Origin: Clostridia bacterium
GTDB lineage: Bacteria; Bacillota; Clostridia; Oscillospirales; SIG627
DNA length: 64,000 nt
Assembly: GCA_017517325.1 (NCBI GenBank)
Contig: JAFWZW010000004.1
Span: 62,001-126,000 of the forward strand
Direction of reading: 5' to 3'
Numbering within the stretch: the first letter of the stretch is position 1; each line of letters starts with the position of its first letter. This document shows, in pieces, positions 52,215-61,999 of this stretch. The position numbers were made by a program, and so were the translations under genes. A model generated the notes under the pieces. That model did not search any database. It was not told the origin of the DNA and saw only the letters and a program-made list of their open reading frames with translations.

Positions 52215-53144
52215 ATGGTAAAGAGCTTTTGCAAACGGTTCCTTCTAATTCTTTTGGTAACGGCATTGCTTCTTAGCGGTTGCCAGACCGTGGAAACCTC
52301 GAATGGGGAAACGGTTACCGTTTCTGCTGCTCAGAAGGCCGCCCTGAAGGCGTTTAAAAAGCGCGATTATAAAAAAGCGTACCAAAGAGCCAAGCGCGCC
52401 AAGGATATGAGCGATGAAAATCGCAAGGTCATTGAAGAGTGCTACGTTGAGGAATACCTCATCAAGGAAAAAGGCGCTTTCTACGAAGCCAAGGAGCTTT
52501 TGGATACGTTGGAATGGACCGATATGGAAAAGAACGTTCTGATGGAACGTTACGGTAACCTGCAGATGTGTCAGGCGGGGAACATTGCCCGCTTCGGCAA
52601 GATCGACTTTGACCCTGTGGAATGGATCGTTCTGACGGTGTATGAAATGGAGATCGAGGGAAAGATGCACCGCGTGGCGCAGATCCTCACCCGTGATATC
52701 ATCGGCTCTCCCGATGGCTGGGGCACCCGCTCCAACGAATACGCGGTCAGCGATCTGCATTGCTGGTGCGAGACCAGCTTCAAGCTTCAGCTTCGTGTAA
52801 ACCTCAACGAGGCTGAGGAAAAATCGGTACTGTATACCGATATCGAGACTGACGGTAAGACCGCGCTGGCAAGGTGCTTTGCCCCCTCCAAGGAGGAATT
52901 GGAAAAGTATCTGGTTGGCGATCTGGAGCGCTACCGCGTGGCGACTCCCACGCAGGATGCCCGTATTCAAGGCGTTGCCGCCACTAATACCTCCTATTAC
53001 CTGAGAAACATCGGTAAAAATGAAAACGGTATTCAGTATGCCTGCGGCGTCAATGCCAAGGGTGAGATCGGCGAACGCTACGGAAGAAGCGTTCGAGCCA
53101 TCGGAGGCAGAGTTTGTCTTCGTGTGGATCTCGGCGAAGTCTAA
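52215..53144 (+). CDS. lipoprotein with DUF6273-like domain
   Basis: 309 residues. Signal peptide with lipobox LSGC (Cys23). A helical Lys/Ala-rich segment (about 35-75: AFKKRDYKKAYQRAKRAKD) resembles a TPR-like repeat. From about residue 118 the pattern ARFGKIDFDPVEWIVLTV, RVAQILTRDIIG, an SDLHCWCETSFKLQL segment and a closing GRSVRAIGGRVCLRVDL is that of DUF6273, a surface-associated domain of unknown function. ATG 52215 follows AAGGAGG. Confidence 0.75.
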   Translation: MVKSFCKRFLLILLVTALLLSGCQTVETSNGETVTVSAAQKAALKAFKKRDYKKAYQRAKRAKDMSDENRKVIEECYVEEYLIKEKGAFYEAKELLDTLEWTDMEKNVLMERYGNLQMCQAGNIARFGKIDFDPVEWIVLTVYEMEIEGKMHRVAQILTRDIIGSPDGWGTRSNEYAVSDLHCWCETSFKLQLRVNLNEAEEKSVLYTDIETDGKTALARCFAPSKEELEKYLVGDLERYRVATPTQDARIQGVAATNTSYYLRNIGKNENGIQYACGVNAKGEIGERYGRSVRAIGGRVCLRVDLGEV

Positions 53145-53148
53145 ATTA

Positions 53149-53183
53149 AAAAAGCCTTTCAGCTCTTGCTGAAAGGCTTTTTT
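53149..53183. terminator. bidirectional terminator
   Basis: AAAGCCTTTCAGC, TCTT loop, GCTGAAAGGCTTT with A- and T-runs, between convergent genes. Confidence 0.9.
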
Positions 53184-53195
53184 CGTTGCTTTTTT

Positions 53196-54029
53196 CTATT
53201 TCTGCAGAAGAGAGATCAGATAAGGAATTGCTTCTTCGAAATTCACGCCGTAGGTGGGGTGATCGGGGTCCTTTAAGGTGAGGCGAATGCATTCAAGGGT
53301 GTAATCCACTGCAACGGTGAGGGCTTCCTCAAAGCTTTTGCCAAGGCTCTTGACACCCACCACCGCAGATGCGAAAATATCACCGGTGCCGTGAAAGGAA
53401 ACGGGCAGATGCTCGTTGAAGTAGGAGAAAAATTTACCTGTGGTGCTATCGTACATTTCCACCCCAAGGCGTCCCTCTTCGTAGGAGACCCCCGTAAGAG
53501 CGGCACGCTTTGCACCCGTGGCGCAAAGGCGCTTGAGAAGAGACTGAATATAGGGGCGGTCGTATTCTGCGGGGTAGTCCTCTTCCAGCATAAAGCAGGC
53601 CTCCGTCAGGTTCGGGAGGATCAGATCGGCGCGGGTACAGAGCTTTCCCATTCTCAAGGCAAATTCAGGGGTGAAGCCGTGGTAAAGCTTGCCACCGTCC
53701 GCCATGGCGGGATCCACGATCAAAAGGGTTTCGGGGGTCTTGAGGGTATCGTACATCTCCTCTACCAAACGGATCTGCTCAAAGGAGCCAAGGTACCCCG
53801 TATAAACGGCGGAGAAATCCAGCCCTTCTTTTTTCCAATGGGCGGTGATGGGGGCGATCTCCTCCGTGAGATCGTGAAAGGTAAAGCCGGAAAACTGCGT
53901 GTGGGTGGAGAGCACCGCCGTGGGCATCACCGCACACTCCACGCCGCAGGCGGAAATAATGGGCAGGGCAACCGTCAGGGAGCATTTCCCTACGGCGGAA
54001 ATATCCTGCACTGTTACGATTCGTTTCAT
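53196..54029 (-). CDS. pdxY: pyridoxamine kinase
   Basis: 277 residues of the PdxY/PdxK ribokinase-like family: IVTVQDISAVGKCSLTVALPIISACGVECAVMPTAVLSTHTQF, LLIVDPAMADGGKLY, LILPNLTEACFML and the anion hole/catalytic VSFHGTGDIFAS. It phosphorylates B6 vitamers. The start at 54029 (MKRIVTV) follows GAGG; the frame is open further to 54068 without a site. Confidence 0.9.
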   Translation of the reverse strand: MKRIVTVQDISAVGKCSLTVALPIISACGVECAVMPTAVLSTHTQFSGFTFHDLTEEIAPITAHWKKEGLDFSAVYTGYLGSFEQIRLVEEMYDTLKTPETLLIVDPAMADGGKLYHGFTPEFALRMGKLCTRADLILPNLTEACFMLEEDYPAEYDRPYIQSLLKRLCATGAKRAALTGVSYEEGRLGVEMYDSTTGKFFSYFNEHLPVSFHGTGDIFASAVVGVKSLGKSFEEALTVAVDYTLECIRLTLKDPDHPTYGVNFEEAIPYLISLLQK

Positions 54030-54108
54030 AATAAACCTCGTTTTCTTGGAATGGCGACATTTTACCACAAAGAATGGAACGGGTCAAATACCAGTTGGCA
54101 CTTTTTTC

Positions 54109-54137
54109 TTGTAGCCAGAGCCCTTTTGTGATACAAT
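54109..54137 (+). promoter_or_regulatory. promoter of the GIY-YIG gene
   Basis: TTGTAG (54109-54114), 17 bases, TACAAT (54132-54137). Confidence 0.55.
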
Positions 54138-54155
54138 ACGGGAAAAGGAGAAGCT

Positions 54156-54512
54156 ATGTACTACACTTATATCATCCGTGTGGAGGGGGGTGCCCTTTAC
54201 ACGGGCATTGCCAAAAGCCTTTTTTCCCGTATGAAGGAGCACGCAGGTGGGGCGGCTACTGCCGCTAAATACACCCGTTCCCACAAGATCTTGTCGTTAG
54301 AGGCGGTATGGTCCAGCCGTGACCGCAGCGCTGCCTCCCGCTTGGAATACGCCATCAAGACTCTGACCAAAAGGGAAAAGGAGGCGATCCTCGCCTCCCC
54401 GAAAACGCTGTTTTTTTATTTGCCTCACTTGGATCGTGAGGATTATATCCATCACCCCAAGGCCTGCCTGCCTCTATATTTAGGTAAGATCGATCTTACG
54501 CATTTGCCTTGA
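54156..54512 (+). CDS. GIY-YIG nuclease family protein
   Basis: 118 residues, UPF0213/YhbQ-like. The domain reads YYTYIIRVEGGALYTGIAKSLFSRMKEH, with Tyr/Tyr in the GIY-YIG positions and the catalytic Arg, then LEYAIKTLTKREKEAIL. Small stand-alone members of this family are probably involved in DNA repair, but the role is unproven. Its 3' end overlaps the convergent Sel1-like gene by 17 bases. Confidence 0.9.
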   Translation: MYYTYIIRVEGGALYTGIAKSLFSRMKEHAGGAATAAKYTRSHKILSLEAVWSSRDRSAASRLEYAIKTLTKREKEAILASPKTLFFYLPHLDREDYIHHPKACLPLYLGKIDLTHLP

Positions 54513-54894
54513 GGTAAAGGCGAAGAGCAACGCTCTCATCCTTTTCCACGTACTGACCGTAGCGGTACATATCCCCAAGGCGTGTGAGCGCCGCCTTGTT
54601 GGGAAAGGTCAGGGCGCTTTTCATAAAGCAACCGAAGGCGTGGCGCGCATCCTCGTTGCCGTTTTCCTCCTCGGGGGAAAGGTAGCCGTAATAATAAAGG
54701 AGCCCCAAGTTGAAATACCCGCGGGAGGCCAGCTCCTTATCCTTGGAGCGACAGCAGATGCGGTACATTCTGGCGGCGCGGCGGGGATCCCGCAGGCCGT
54801 AATACCCCCATTTAAAGGCCTCCGCCAAATCAAAGGCGGCGGAAATGCTCCCTTTTTTCACCCGTTCCAAAAGCTCATTCAATCTCTCATCCAT
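54496..54894 (-). CDS. Sel1-like repeat protein
   Basis: 132 residues. Helical pairs with the Sel1 pattern: AAFDLAEAFKWGYYGLRDPRRAARMYRICC, YFNLGLLYYYGYLSPEE and LTRLGDMYRYGQYVEKDESVALRLYLKA. Such repeats mediate protein-protein contacts. No signal peptide. AGGAGGT precedes the ATG. Confidence 0.7.
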   Translation of the reverse strand: MDERLNELLERVKKGSISAAFDLAEAFKWGYYGLRDPRRAARMYRICCRSKDKELASRGYFNLGLLYYYGYLSPEEENGNEDARHAFGCFMKSALTFPNKAALTRLGDMYRYGQYVEKDESVALRLYLKANA

Positions 54895-54960
54895 CGGTTT
54901 ATACCTCCTTTGTTTCTGACTACAGTATACAAAAAGAAGTGTACTATAAGCCGTACAGTA

Positions 54961-54993
54961 AAATCCCGTTCACAGATTTTGTGAACGGGATTT
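54961..54993 (-). terminator. terminator after addA
   Basis: AAATCCCGTTCAC/GTGAACGGGATTT stem with a 7-base loop just past the addA stop. Confidence 0.85.
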
Positions 54994-54998
54994 ATTTG

Positions 54999-57900
54999 TT
55001 ATAAGGAAACGGGGATCTCTTTTCCCAAAGCAAAGGAATAAAGGGAGAGGGCGGAAACCTTTTTGTCCGTCAGGGCTTCCACTGCCAGAGCGTACAGACG
55101 AAGCTGATCGCCGTGGCGCTCACGCAGAACTTCGGCTCCCTCGGGCTCCTTCACACGATCGGTCTTGAAATCAAGGAGGGTCAGGCTTCCGTCTGGATTT
55201 TCAAACCAAGCGTCTACCACGCCCTGCACCAGAACGGTGCCGCTCGTTCCCACTCCAAGGACTTCGGCGGGGAGCAGAACGTTGAAGCGCTTTTCGTGCT
55301 CCACCGAGGGGGCGGCCTTCATCCGCTTATAAAGAGGGGAGGAGAAGAAGGCAAGCACCTTTTCCTTTTCCACCAGTGCCATATCTTCCTCTGTGAGAAA
55401 GCCTCGCCTTACCAGACGTTCAAATTCCGCTTCGGGGCGCGCTTCCATGGCGGCAAAATCAGCAAATTGCATCACCTGATGGGTAGCGGTACCGATCTTT
55501 TCCGCACCGGAGGTGAGAATGCCGTGCTCAAAATCCATCAGCCTTCTGGGGAACAGCTCCGGCGCTTCCTCCTTCCGTTTTTCCCGCAGAAGCTGGGAAA
55601 CGGAAAGCTTTTCAGGCAGGGTCTGCAGGGGGGCTTCCTTGTAGGTAAAGGAGAGAGCCTCCAACACCCGTTGCGGCTCGAAGGGATCCTCTTGGGCACC
55701 GTTCTTTTCGCGGCTCTCCCAAGGAGCAAAGGGGGCGGGATACGCCCGAAGCACGGTGAAACCTTCCTCACTTGCCGTCTCTTCTCCCTCCAATACCCGT
55801 TTCAGGGCTGTGGAATCCCGCAGGGCAGGGAGAAGCATTGCCAAGGGAGAGGTGGCAGTGTCCACCAAGCTCTTTTGCAGACGGTGTGGTAAGGTGCCTC
55901 CTGCGGAAAGGAGAATATCATCCGCCAATCCTGTGATCTTATCGGGGGCGGCGGTGAGGATCAGGCGGGAGCGGGCGCGGGTCAGGGCTACGTATAAAAC
56001 GCGCTTGCTTTCCTCCAGCCCTTCCCGATGCAAACGGCGGCGCACCGCCTTGCGGTAAAGGCTGTTGATCTTGGCTCTTCCCTCAAGCCGCGGCAGAGAG
56101 GTCCACGCACCCATTGCGGGAGAAATAAGCAGGGTGGGTGTCTCATCCTCAATGGAGAAGCGCTTTGCCAGGAAGGAAACGAAAACGATGGGAAATTCCA
56201 GACCCTTGGATTTGTGAATGGTCATCAGCTTGACTCCGTCCGTTCCACCGCCAGCGGCAAGCTCGGTCTCCTCCAAATAGCGACAAAAGGCACCGGGGGT
56301 ATTGATCTGCCCCGCTTCTGCCATCGCAGCCGCCCCAAGGAGTGCTTCCCGCACGGCGGTGCCGGAATACAGCTCTTCAATGGCAAAGCGGCGGTAAAGG
56401 GTGAAGAGGAAGGGGGTAATGGCGCTTTTTGCCGCCTCTCGCCGCAATTCCTCCAGCGTGGCAAGGGTCTCAAGGCACTTGCGTCGTGTCTCACCGTGGG
56501 TACCCTTTTCCCCGTAACGAAGCATTGCGTTATAAAATGGCATTTTGCGACCGAATTTCCGAATACGGTAGAGGGCGTCGGGGGTAAAGCGGAAAACGGG
56601 AGAGGAAAGAGCTCCCAAAAGGGGAATATCCCGCATAGGGTTATCCAAAGCGGAAAGCAGGGAGGTGACGAAGAGATATTCAGGCTCCTCCTTTAAGCTT
56701 TCGCCTCCCTCCGTAACGCAGGGAATCCCCCGTGCATCCAGAGATTTTTTGATCTGCTTAATCTGGGGATTGGTGCGGCAGATCACCGCAATATCCCCGG
56801 GCTCGAAGGGAACGCCTACCTCTTTTTCATCGCGGTCCGAAAGGATCTTTGCAATTCTTCCCGCAATGTATGCTGCTTCCCTGTTTTCATCGGCAGAGAG
56901 GCCGTTATCCTCCTCTTCCTCCGAAACGGGCGGCTTTTCTACCAAAACAAGCTGGGCAGGGTAGAAAACGGGCTCTGTTTTGTAGGCTTTTGAAAACTGA
57001 AGACGGTCCTCCTCTTGATAGAGGGAATCGGGTGCGGTCTCGTCCATTACCACCCGAAAGACGCGGTTGACCAGATCAATGATGCTTCGATCACAGCGGA
57101 AGTTATTGGAAAGCAGGATCTTGCGCCAGCCCGTATCTCCGTGGGCGTAAAGGGGCAGATCGTTTTTGTATTGAGCGAAGATGGTGGGCTCCGCACCGCG
57201 GAAGCGGTAAATGCTCTGCTTGGGATCTCCCACCACGAAAAGCCTGCCGGGGCGGGCAATGGCGCGGAAGATCATATCCTGAATGGCGTTGGTATCCTGA
57301 TATTCGTCAACGAAAATGGCCTCGAAATCACGGGCAACGCGCTCTGCTATGGGGCGCTTCACCCATTCTCCTTCCTCCGTTTCTTCCATCAGAAGGGAAA
57401 GGGTCAGATGCTCTAAATCCGCATAGTCCACCAGATCACGCTCCCGCTTTTCACCGCTGTAGCGGCTTTGAGCATCCCCCGCCAGGGAGAGAAGCGTGCC
57501 GATAATAGAAAGGGATTCTTCCAGCTCCGCAGTGGCGTTGGGGAAGGGCTCGGTGAAGATCTCCTCGGTTAGGGCGGAAAGCTTTTTTTTGGCACCGTCC
57601 GTCCAGGCGCTCTTGCAGGTCTCCTTCAGGGGTGCTTCCTCCGGGGGCAGCTTTGTGATGCGGGGCATAGACTGCGCTAAAAGCGCACGCAAAAGTCGTG
57701 CCGCTTCCTCTGCTTTCTTTTCCGAAAGAAGCTTCAAAGCGGTTTCCAGATCCCCTTTCAGCTCCGTGAAATAGGGAACGTATTTATCAGCCAACACTCG
57801 GGTGCCCTCCAGAGCCTGCATCAGCCCCTCTAAGGTGCCGATGCCGCGGGTTATGAGAAGCTGTGCATAGCGGGAAAGTTCTTCCCCGAAGGGGGTATCC

Positions 57901-58553
57901 CAAAAGCCGATGGTGCCTTCACCCATTGCGGCAAGCGCCCCTTCCGCTTCCCGATGCCGCCGCCAAAGCAGGCCGATGCCGCCGGGGTAAGAGGCGGCGC
58001 ATTTTAAAATATCCTGCACCGCTTTGGAAAGCCCTGCGGCGGATCTGCCCGTACCGAAGAGGCGGTAAAGGGTCTCGCCCTTGGGATCTGCTTCACCGTT
58101 TTTGGTATCTAAAAATGCACGGATGGCATCCTCCACTGCTTGTCGCTGGAGAACGGCGCTCTCCGTGGGGTCGGCAATGCGCACCCGCTCCCCAAGACCA
58201 AGCTCTCTGCGGTATTCCCGAATGAGAGAAAAGGCAAAGGAGTGAATGGTGGAGATCTGCGCTCTGGAAAGGCGCAGAAGCTGGCGGGAGAGATGGGCAC
58301 GGTTTTCCGTTGCCACTGCCACCTCTTCCGAGAGTGCGTTATAAAGGCGATCCTCCAATTCCTGCGCCGCAGCCTTGGTGAAGGTCACCACCGCCAGTTT
58401 TGCGGCATCGATCCCTTCCGGATCGGAAAGAAGGGTGAGGATCCTTTGGGTCAAAACCGTGGTTTTTCCGCTTCCCGCCGCGGCGCTTACCGCAAGGTCG
58501 CAATTCCGTGCGTCAACGGCGCTTTGCTGTGCGGGGGTGAAATTCGTTGCCAT
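54999..58553 (-). CDS. addA: ATP-dependent helicase/nuclease subunit A (AddA)
   Basis: 1184 residues, full length for AddA. UvrD-type helicase motifs: FTPAQQSAVDARN (Q), SAAAGSGKTTVLTQRI (Walker A), IFVDEYQDTNAIQD (II), VGDPKQSIYRFRGAEP (III) and VKLMTIHKSKGLEFPIVF (V). The C-terminal RecB-type nuclease has LLDFKTDRV. With AddB it resects double-strand breaks for recombination. The start overlaps the addB stop by one base (TGATG). Confidence 0.96.
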   Translation of the reverse strand: MATNFTPAQQSAVDARNCDLAVSAAAGSGKTTVLTQRILTLLSDPEGIDAAKLAVVTFTKAAAQELEDRLYNALSEEVAVATENRAHLSRQLLRLSRAQISTIHSFAFSLIREYRRELGLGERVRIADPTESAVLQRQAVEDAIRAFLDTKNGEADPKGETLYRLFGTGRSAAGLSKAVQDILKCAASYPGGIGLLWRRHREAEGALAAMGEGTIGFWDTPFGEELSRYAQLLITRGIGTLEGLMQALEGTRVLADKYVPYFTELKGDLETALKLLSEKKAEEAARLLRALLAQSMPRITKLPPEEAPLKETCKSAWTDGAKKKLSALTEEIFTEPFPNATAELEESLSIIGTLLSLAGDAQSRYSGEKRERDLVDYADLEHLTLSLLMEETEEGEWVKRPIAERVARDFEAIFVDEYQDTNAIQDMIFRAIARPGRLFVVGDPKQSIYRFRGAEPTIFAQYKNDLPLYAHGDTGWRKILLSNNFRCDRSIIDLVNRVFRVVMDETAPDSLYQEEDRLQFSKAYKTEPVFYPAQLVLVEKPPVSEEEEDNGLSADENREAAYIAGRIAKILSDRDEKEVGVPFEPGDIAVICRTNPQIKQIKKSLDARGIPCVTEGGESLKEEPEYLFVTSLLSALDNPMRDIPLLGALSSPVFRFTPDALYRIRKFGRKMPFYNAMLRYGEKGTHGETRRKCLETLATLEELRREAAKSAITPFLFTLYRRFAIEELYSGTAVREALLGAAAMAEAGQINTPGAFCRYLEETELAAGGGTDGVKLMTIHKSKGLEFPIVFVSFLAKRFSIEDETPTLLISPAMGAWTSLPRLEGRAKINSLYRKAVRRRLHREGLEESKRVLYVALTRARSRLILTAAPDKITGLADDILLSAGGTLPHRLQKSLVDTATSPLAMLLPALRDSTALKRVLEGEETASEEGFTVLRAYPAPFAPWESREKNGAQEDPFEPQRVLEALSFTYKEAPLQTLPEKLSVSQLLREKRKEEAPELFPRRLMDFEHGILTSGAEKIGTATHQVMQFADFAAMEARPEAEFERLVRRGFLTEEDMALVEKEKVLAFFSSPLYKRMKAAPSVEHEKRFNVLLPAEVLGVGTSGTVLVQGVVDAWFENPDGSLTLLDFKTDRVKEPEGAEVLRERHGDQLRLYALAVEALTDKKVSALSLYSFALGKEIPVSL

Positions 58554-61500
58554 CAGACTTCCTCCCTTCCGAAGATCTCTTCATCCGTTACCTTGGCCCG
58601 ATAGGGTCTGCGGCAGGATGCGTTTCGCTTGCAAATGGGCAAATGATCGCAGTATTGACAAGGGTCGATCTGCTTGCTTTGAGAAAAGATGGGGTTGGTT
58701 TGGATCAAGCCACCCTTTAATTCCGCTGCAAGGCGGGTAAAATCCGCTTCAACCTTACGGCGGAGCATTCCCAATTTTTCCATAGTCACCAGCGCCCGCT
58801 TCCCTGATTTCGTCAGGTGATTCCAGGCAACGGGGATCCATTTCCCGTCACCTGCGGGGTCTTGGGCTGAAAGGAGCTCGGCGTCGTCTACCATCAGCCC
58901 CTTGCGCTTCAGCCCCAAAAAGGGTGTCTCCTCCACCTTTTTCAATTCTTTTTCGTTCTCGCAGGCGGTGGAGGTACCCATTCCGCTCATATAAAGGATG
59001 CCTGCGGGCAATGAACCCTCACCGCCGTTTTGAGAGAGGGGCCTGCCCCAAAGGGCGAAGAGGTAAAGAAGCATCTGCAGATCCAGCCCGTTGGCTACGT
59101 CCTCCAGACAGAAGGTCTGTGGGCCGGTCTTATAGTCCACCACGCGCACGTATTCCCGCCCGTTTTTGCCAACGTAGCGATCCACGCGGTCGATGGTTCC
59201 GTAAAGGCAAAGCTTCGTTCCGTCAGGCAGGGGGAGGGTGTAGGAGCCACCCAGATCCGTCAGCTCCTTTTCGAAAAAGAGAGGCTCAAAGGCAGAATCG
59301 GCAAATTCCATCTGCATATTCCGAAGGATCAGAAGGGTGCTTCTGCCGATCTGCTTTAACTGCATGGAGACGGTGGGATCCTCGATCCCTTGAAGGGCGA
59401 TCTCTTTTACCGCTTCCTCAAAGGCCAGATCGTTCATAGCCTTCAATTCCTGCCGGGAAAGCTCCTGAAGCCTTTTTCCTTCGGCGGCAAGGCGTGCCAG
59501 CACCACCTCCAGCACCCGATGTACGAAGGAGCCGGTGACGTTGGCACCGAAGCGGGCCTTTCCTTGTGCCTTTGCCTCCAGTAAATAGCGGGCAAAATAG
59601 GAAAAACGGCATTTGGAATAGGTCTCAAGCCGTGAATAGGTCATGGAAACGTCCTGCCCCTCATAGGGTAATTCTTCCGTCAGGGCAAATTCTTCTCTCA
59701 ATAGCCCCTTGCCCGAAACGCAGGTGAGAAGGCGGTTTCGGAAGGCTTCGTCTTGCTCCAGCTCTGCCGTCAGTGCCTGCATCAGGGGAGTATCCTCCCC
59801 TGCGTGGGAGAGAACGTAACGGAATGCCGCTTCCTTGGTGCGGGGCATTGCGTCCTCGCGGCTTCGGATTTCCTCCTTAAGCTTGGGGAACAGCGCTAAA
59901 ATGCGCTTGCCGAATACGGAAAGGGCGCCGTGACCACCTTGTGAATCCGCACCCGTCAGATAAGAAAGGTGCAGAGCCTCCTTTGGGGTCGCCGCCGCCA
60001 AATAGAGAAGGAACAGCTCGTCGTTCTGTGCACGATCCCCGTGGGAGAGGGGATAGCCGTATTCGCCCAAGCGGATCCGCTCCTCCTGAGAGATCAGCTG
60101 ACCCTTGGGGGGCGGTGCAGGGAAGACCCCTGCGTTAAGATCCGTCAGGAACAGATGGGTAACGTTTTCGGGGCGGGCAAAGCCAAGCTGACCCAAGTGG
60201 ACCCGATCCTGACCGGGGGGGATCTGCCCGGGGAGCGAGCCGGAGAGCGCCATAGTTAAAAGGGAGGCGAAATCCTCTGCCTCATCCGTTTCGTCTCCGC
60301 AGGTGCGGGCAATGCCTGAGATCCGCTCCAAAACGCAGTTCCAGGTGCGTACCGCTTCCCCCGCTTCCTCCCAAAGCTCCTGCTCTTCGCCGCGGCGCAG
60401 CTCTTGGGAAAGCTCTTTTTCCGCGCCGATCTCCTGCAGAAAGGCTACCAGCGCGGCGGCTTTTTCTCCGTTGGTTCCTGCCGCCAGCGCCATAGAAAGG
60501 TGGCGAATGGGGGTAAAGACTTTTCCTTTGGCACGGTTGACCTTTTCCAGCTCCGCCGCCTCGTCCTTCCCTATGGTAAAGTAACCGTTGGGGTTCATTA
60601 CGAAATCCTTGCCGTCAAGAAGGGAGCGGCAGGAGGGAGACCAAGTGGCAATGTATTTTTCCAGTAAAAATTTCTCTTCCTCGGGACAGGAGAAAAGCCC
60701 GCGCACCAGATATTCCCGCACCGCTTCCTCTCTTGCGCGAAGGGTGGCGATCTGCACCCCGAGGATCAGCGTGCGTGCCAGGGGTGATTGGGCAAGGGGC
60801 TTCTTTTCTTCGCAGAACACGGGGATGCCCTGGGCCTCCAGCACCCATTTGATCACGTTTTGGCTGCCCTCATTCCTTGAGAGAATGGCGAGATCCCGCC
60901 AGCGGGCACCCTTTTGCACCAAAGCGAGAATGGAATCGCAAACGGCCTCTGCCTGATCCGTGGGGGTGGTGCAGGCGGTGAGGGTCAGACCCTCGGGCTT
61001 TTCTGCCCAAACCTCCGTTCCTCCCCCGAGGCCCTGCTGTAAAAAGTGAAGGGGACCCGCTTCCGCCTTGGGGGTGAGGGTCACGTCCTCTACCTCCACA
61101 CCCGCTTCACGGGCAAAGCGAAGGCACCGCCTGGCGGAAAGAAGGCTTCTTTCAAACAGCTCCGTTTTCCCCTTTTCGGCAACGAAGGAGATGGCAACGG
61201 TCTTTGCCTGACGGAAAAAACGACGGATCAGGGCTTCCTGGGGTGCGGTAAAATCCCAAAAGCCGTCTATCAGAACGGTAGTATCCTTGAAAAAGGGGTA
61301 TTCCTCCAAAATGCGGCAAAGGCGTTCCTCTTCCATGGCGGGGTCGGTAAAGCGACCCTCCAGCGTCGCCGCCAGCCTGCTTTGCACCAGATGAAGCTCC
61401 TCTAATTTTTCGCGGAGGGTGGGGGAGAGGGCCTCGTCGCGACACAGCCCCGCAAGGCTTTCCCCTGAAAGCCCCGCCTGCCGTGCCTCCTCCAGCTCGC

Positions 61501-61858
61501 CGTAAAAACGGTCGATGGCATCGGGGCTCGGGCGCGTGGGCAAATGCTTCAGAGTGCCCCGCTTTTCCTTGAGGATCCGCGCAAGCAAGAGCTTCTTTTC
61601 CTCCTCGGTGACGCTTCGCCCCGCAAGGGAGCCGTATTGGCGCAGGACCAGATTGGAAAGGCGGGAAAAATTGCACACCTCCGCAAAGAGGCTGCAGCGG
61701 TTTCCCAAATGCTCGGTGAGGGCGCGCTCGTAGCGGGCGGTAGCCTGCTCGGGCACGATGAAAAACACCCGTTCGCGGGCGTCGAAGGCATTTTTTGCCA
61801 GATCCAGCATAAAGCTTTCCTTGCCGCTTCCCATAGGGCCAATGACTCTGTAAAACAT
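58553..61858 (-). CDS. addB: ATP-dependent nuclease subunit B (AddB)
   Basis: 1101 residues. N-terminal GPMGSGKESFMLDLA (AddB-type P-loop), helicase-like core, and C-terminal nuclease RVVDYKTG. A four-Cys iron-sulfur staple is present: Cys in YSKCRFSYFARY and CxxCxxxxxC in PCQYCDHLPIC. First gene of the addBA operon, divergent from nagB. Confidence 0.95.
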   Translation of the reverse strand: MFYRVIGPMGSGKESFMLDLAKNAFDARERVFFIVPEQATARYERALTEHLGNRCSLFAEVCNFSRLSNLVLRQYGSLAGRSVTEEEKKLLLARILKEKRGTLKHLPTRPSPDAIDRFYGELEEARQAGLSGESLAGLCRDEALSPTLREKLEELHLVQSRLAATLEGRFTDPAMEEERLCRILEEYPFFKDTTVLIDGFWDFTAPQEALIRRFFRQAKTVAISFVAEKGKTELFERSLLSARRCLRFAREAGVEVEDVTLTPKAEAGPLHFLQQGLGGGTEVWAEKPEGLTLTACTTPTDQAEAVCDSILALVQKGARWRDLAILSRNEGSQNVIKWVLEAQGIPVFCEEKKPLAQSPLARTLILGVQIATLRAREEAVREYLVRGLFSCPEEEKFLLEKYIATWSPSCRSLLDGKDFVMNPNGYFTIGKDEAAELEKVNRAKGKVFTPIRHLSMALAAGTNGEKAAALVAFLQEIGAEKELSQELRRGEEQELWEEAGEAVRTWNCVLERISGIARTCGDETDEAEDFASLLTMALSGSLPGQIPPGQDRVHLGQLGFARPENVTHLFLTDLNAGVFPAPPPKGQLISQEERIRLGEYGYPLSHGDRAQNDELFLLYLAAATPKEALHLSYLTGADSQGGHGALSVFGKRILALFPKLKEEIRSREDAMPRTKEAAFRYVLSHAGEDTPLMQALTAELEQDEAFRNRLLTCVSGKGLLREEFALTEELPYEGQDVSMTYSRLETYSKCRFSYFARYLLEAKAQGKARFGANVTGSFVHRVLEVVLARLAAEGKRLQELSRQELKAMNDLAFEEAVKEIALQGIEDPTVSMQLKQIGRSTLLILRNMQMEFADSAFEPLFFEKELTDLGGSYTLPLPDGTKLCLYGTIDRVDRYVGKNGREYVRVVDYKTGPQTFCLEDVANGLDLQMLLYLFALWGRPLSQNGGEGSLPAGILYMSGMGTSTACENEKELKKVEETPFLGLKRKGLMVDDAELLSAQDPAGDGKWIPVAWNHLTKSGKRALVTMEKLGMLRRKVEADFTRLAAELKGGLIQTNPIFSQSKQIDPCQYCDHLPICKRNASCRRPYRAKVTDEEIFGREEV

Positions 61859-61888
61859 TCTTTTCTCCCTTTTAACATTCTTGTAAAG

Positions 61889-61917
61889 ATTCTATCATAA
61901 TATGAGCATTTTTGCAA
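61889..61917 (-). promoter_or_regulatory. promoter of addBA
   Basis: On the - strand TTGCAA (61917-61912), 17 bases, TAGAAT (61894-61889). Confidence 0.6.
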
Positions 61918-61999
61918 ACCTTTTACCGAAAACGCCAACGACTTTTCCTCTTCCTTGGGGTACAATAACCCTTGCACGAAAAGAAAGGAAGATAAACCT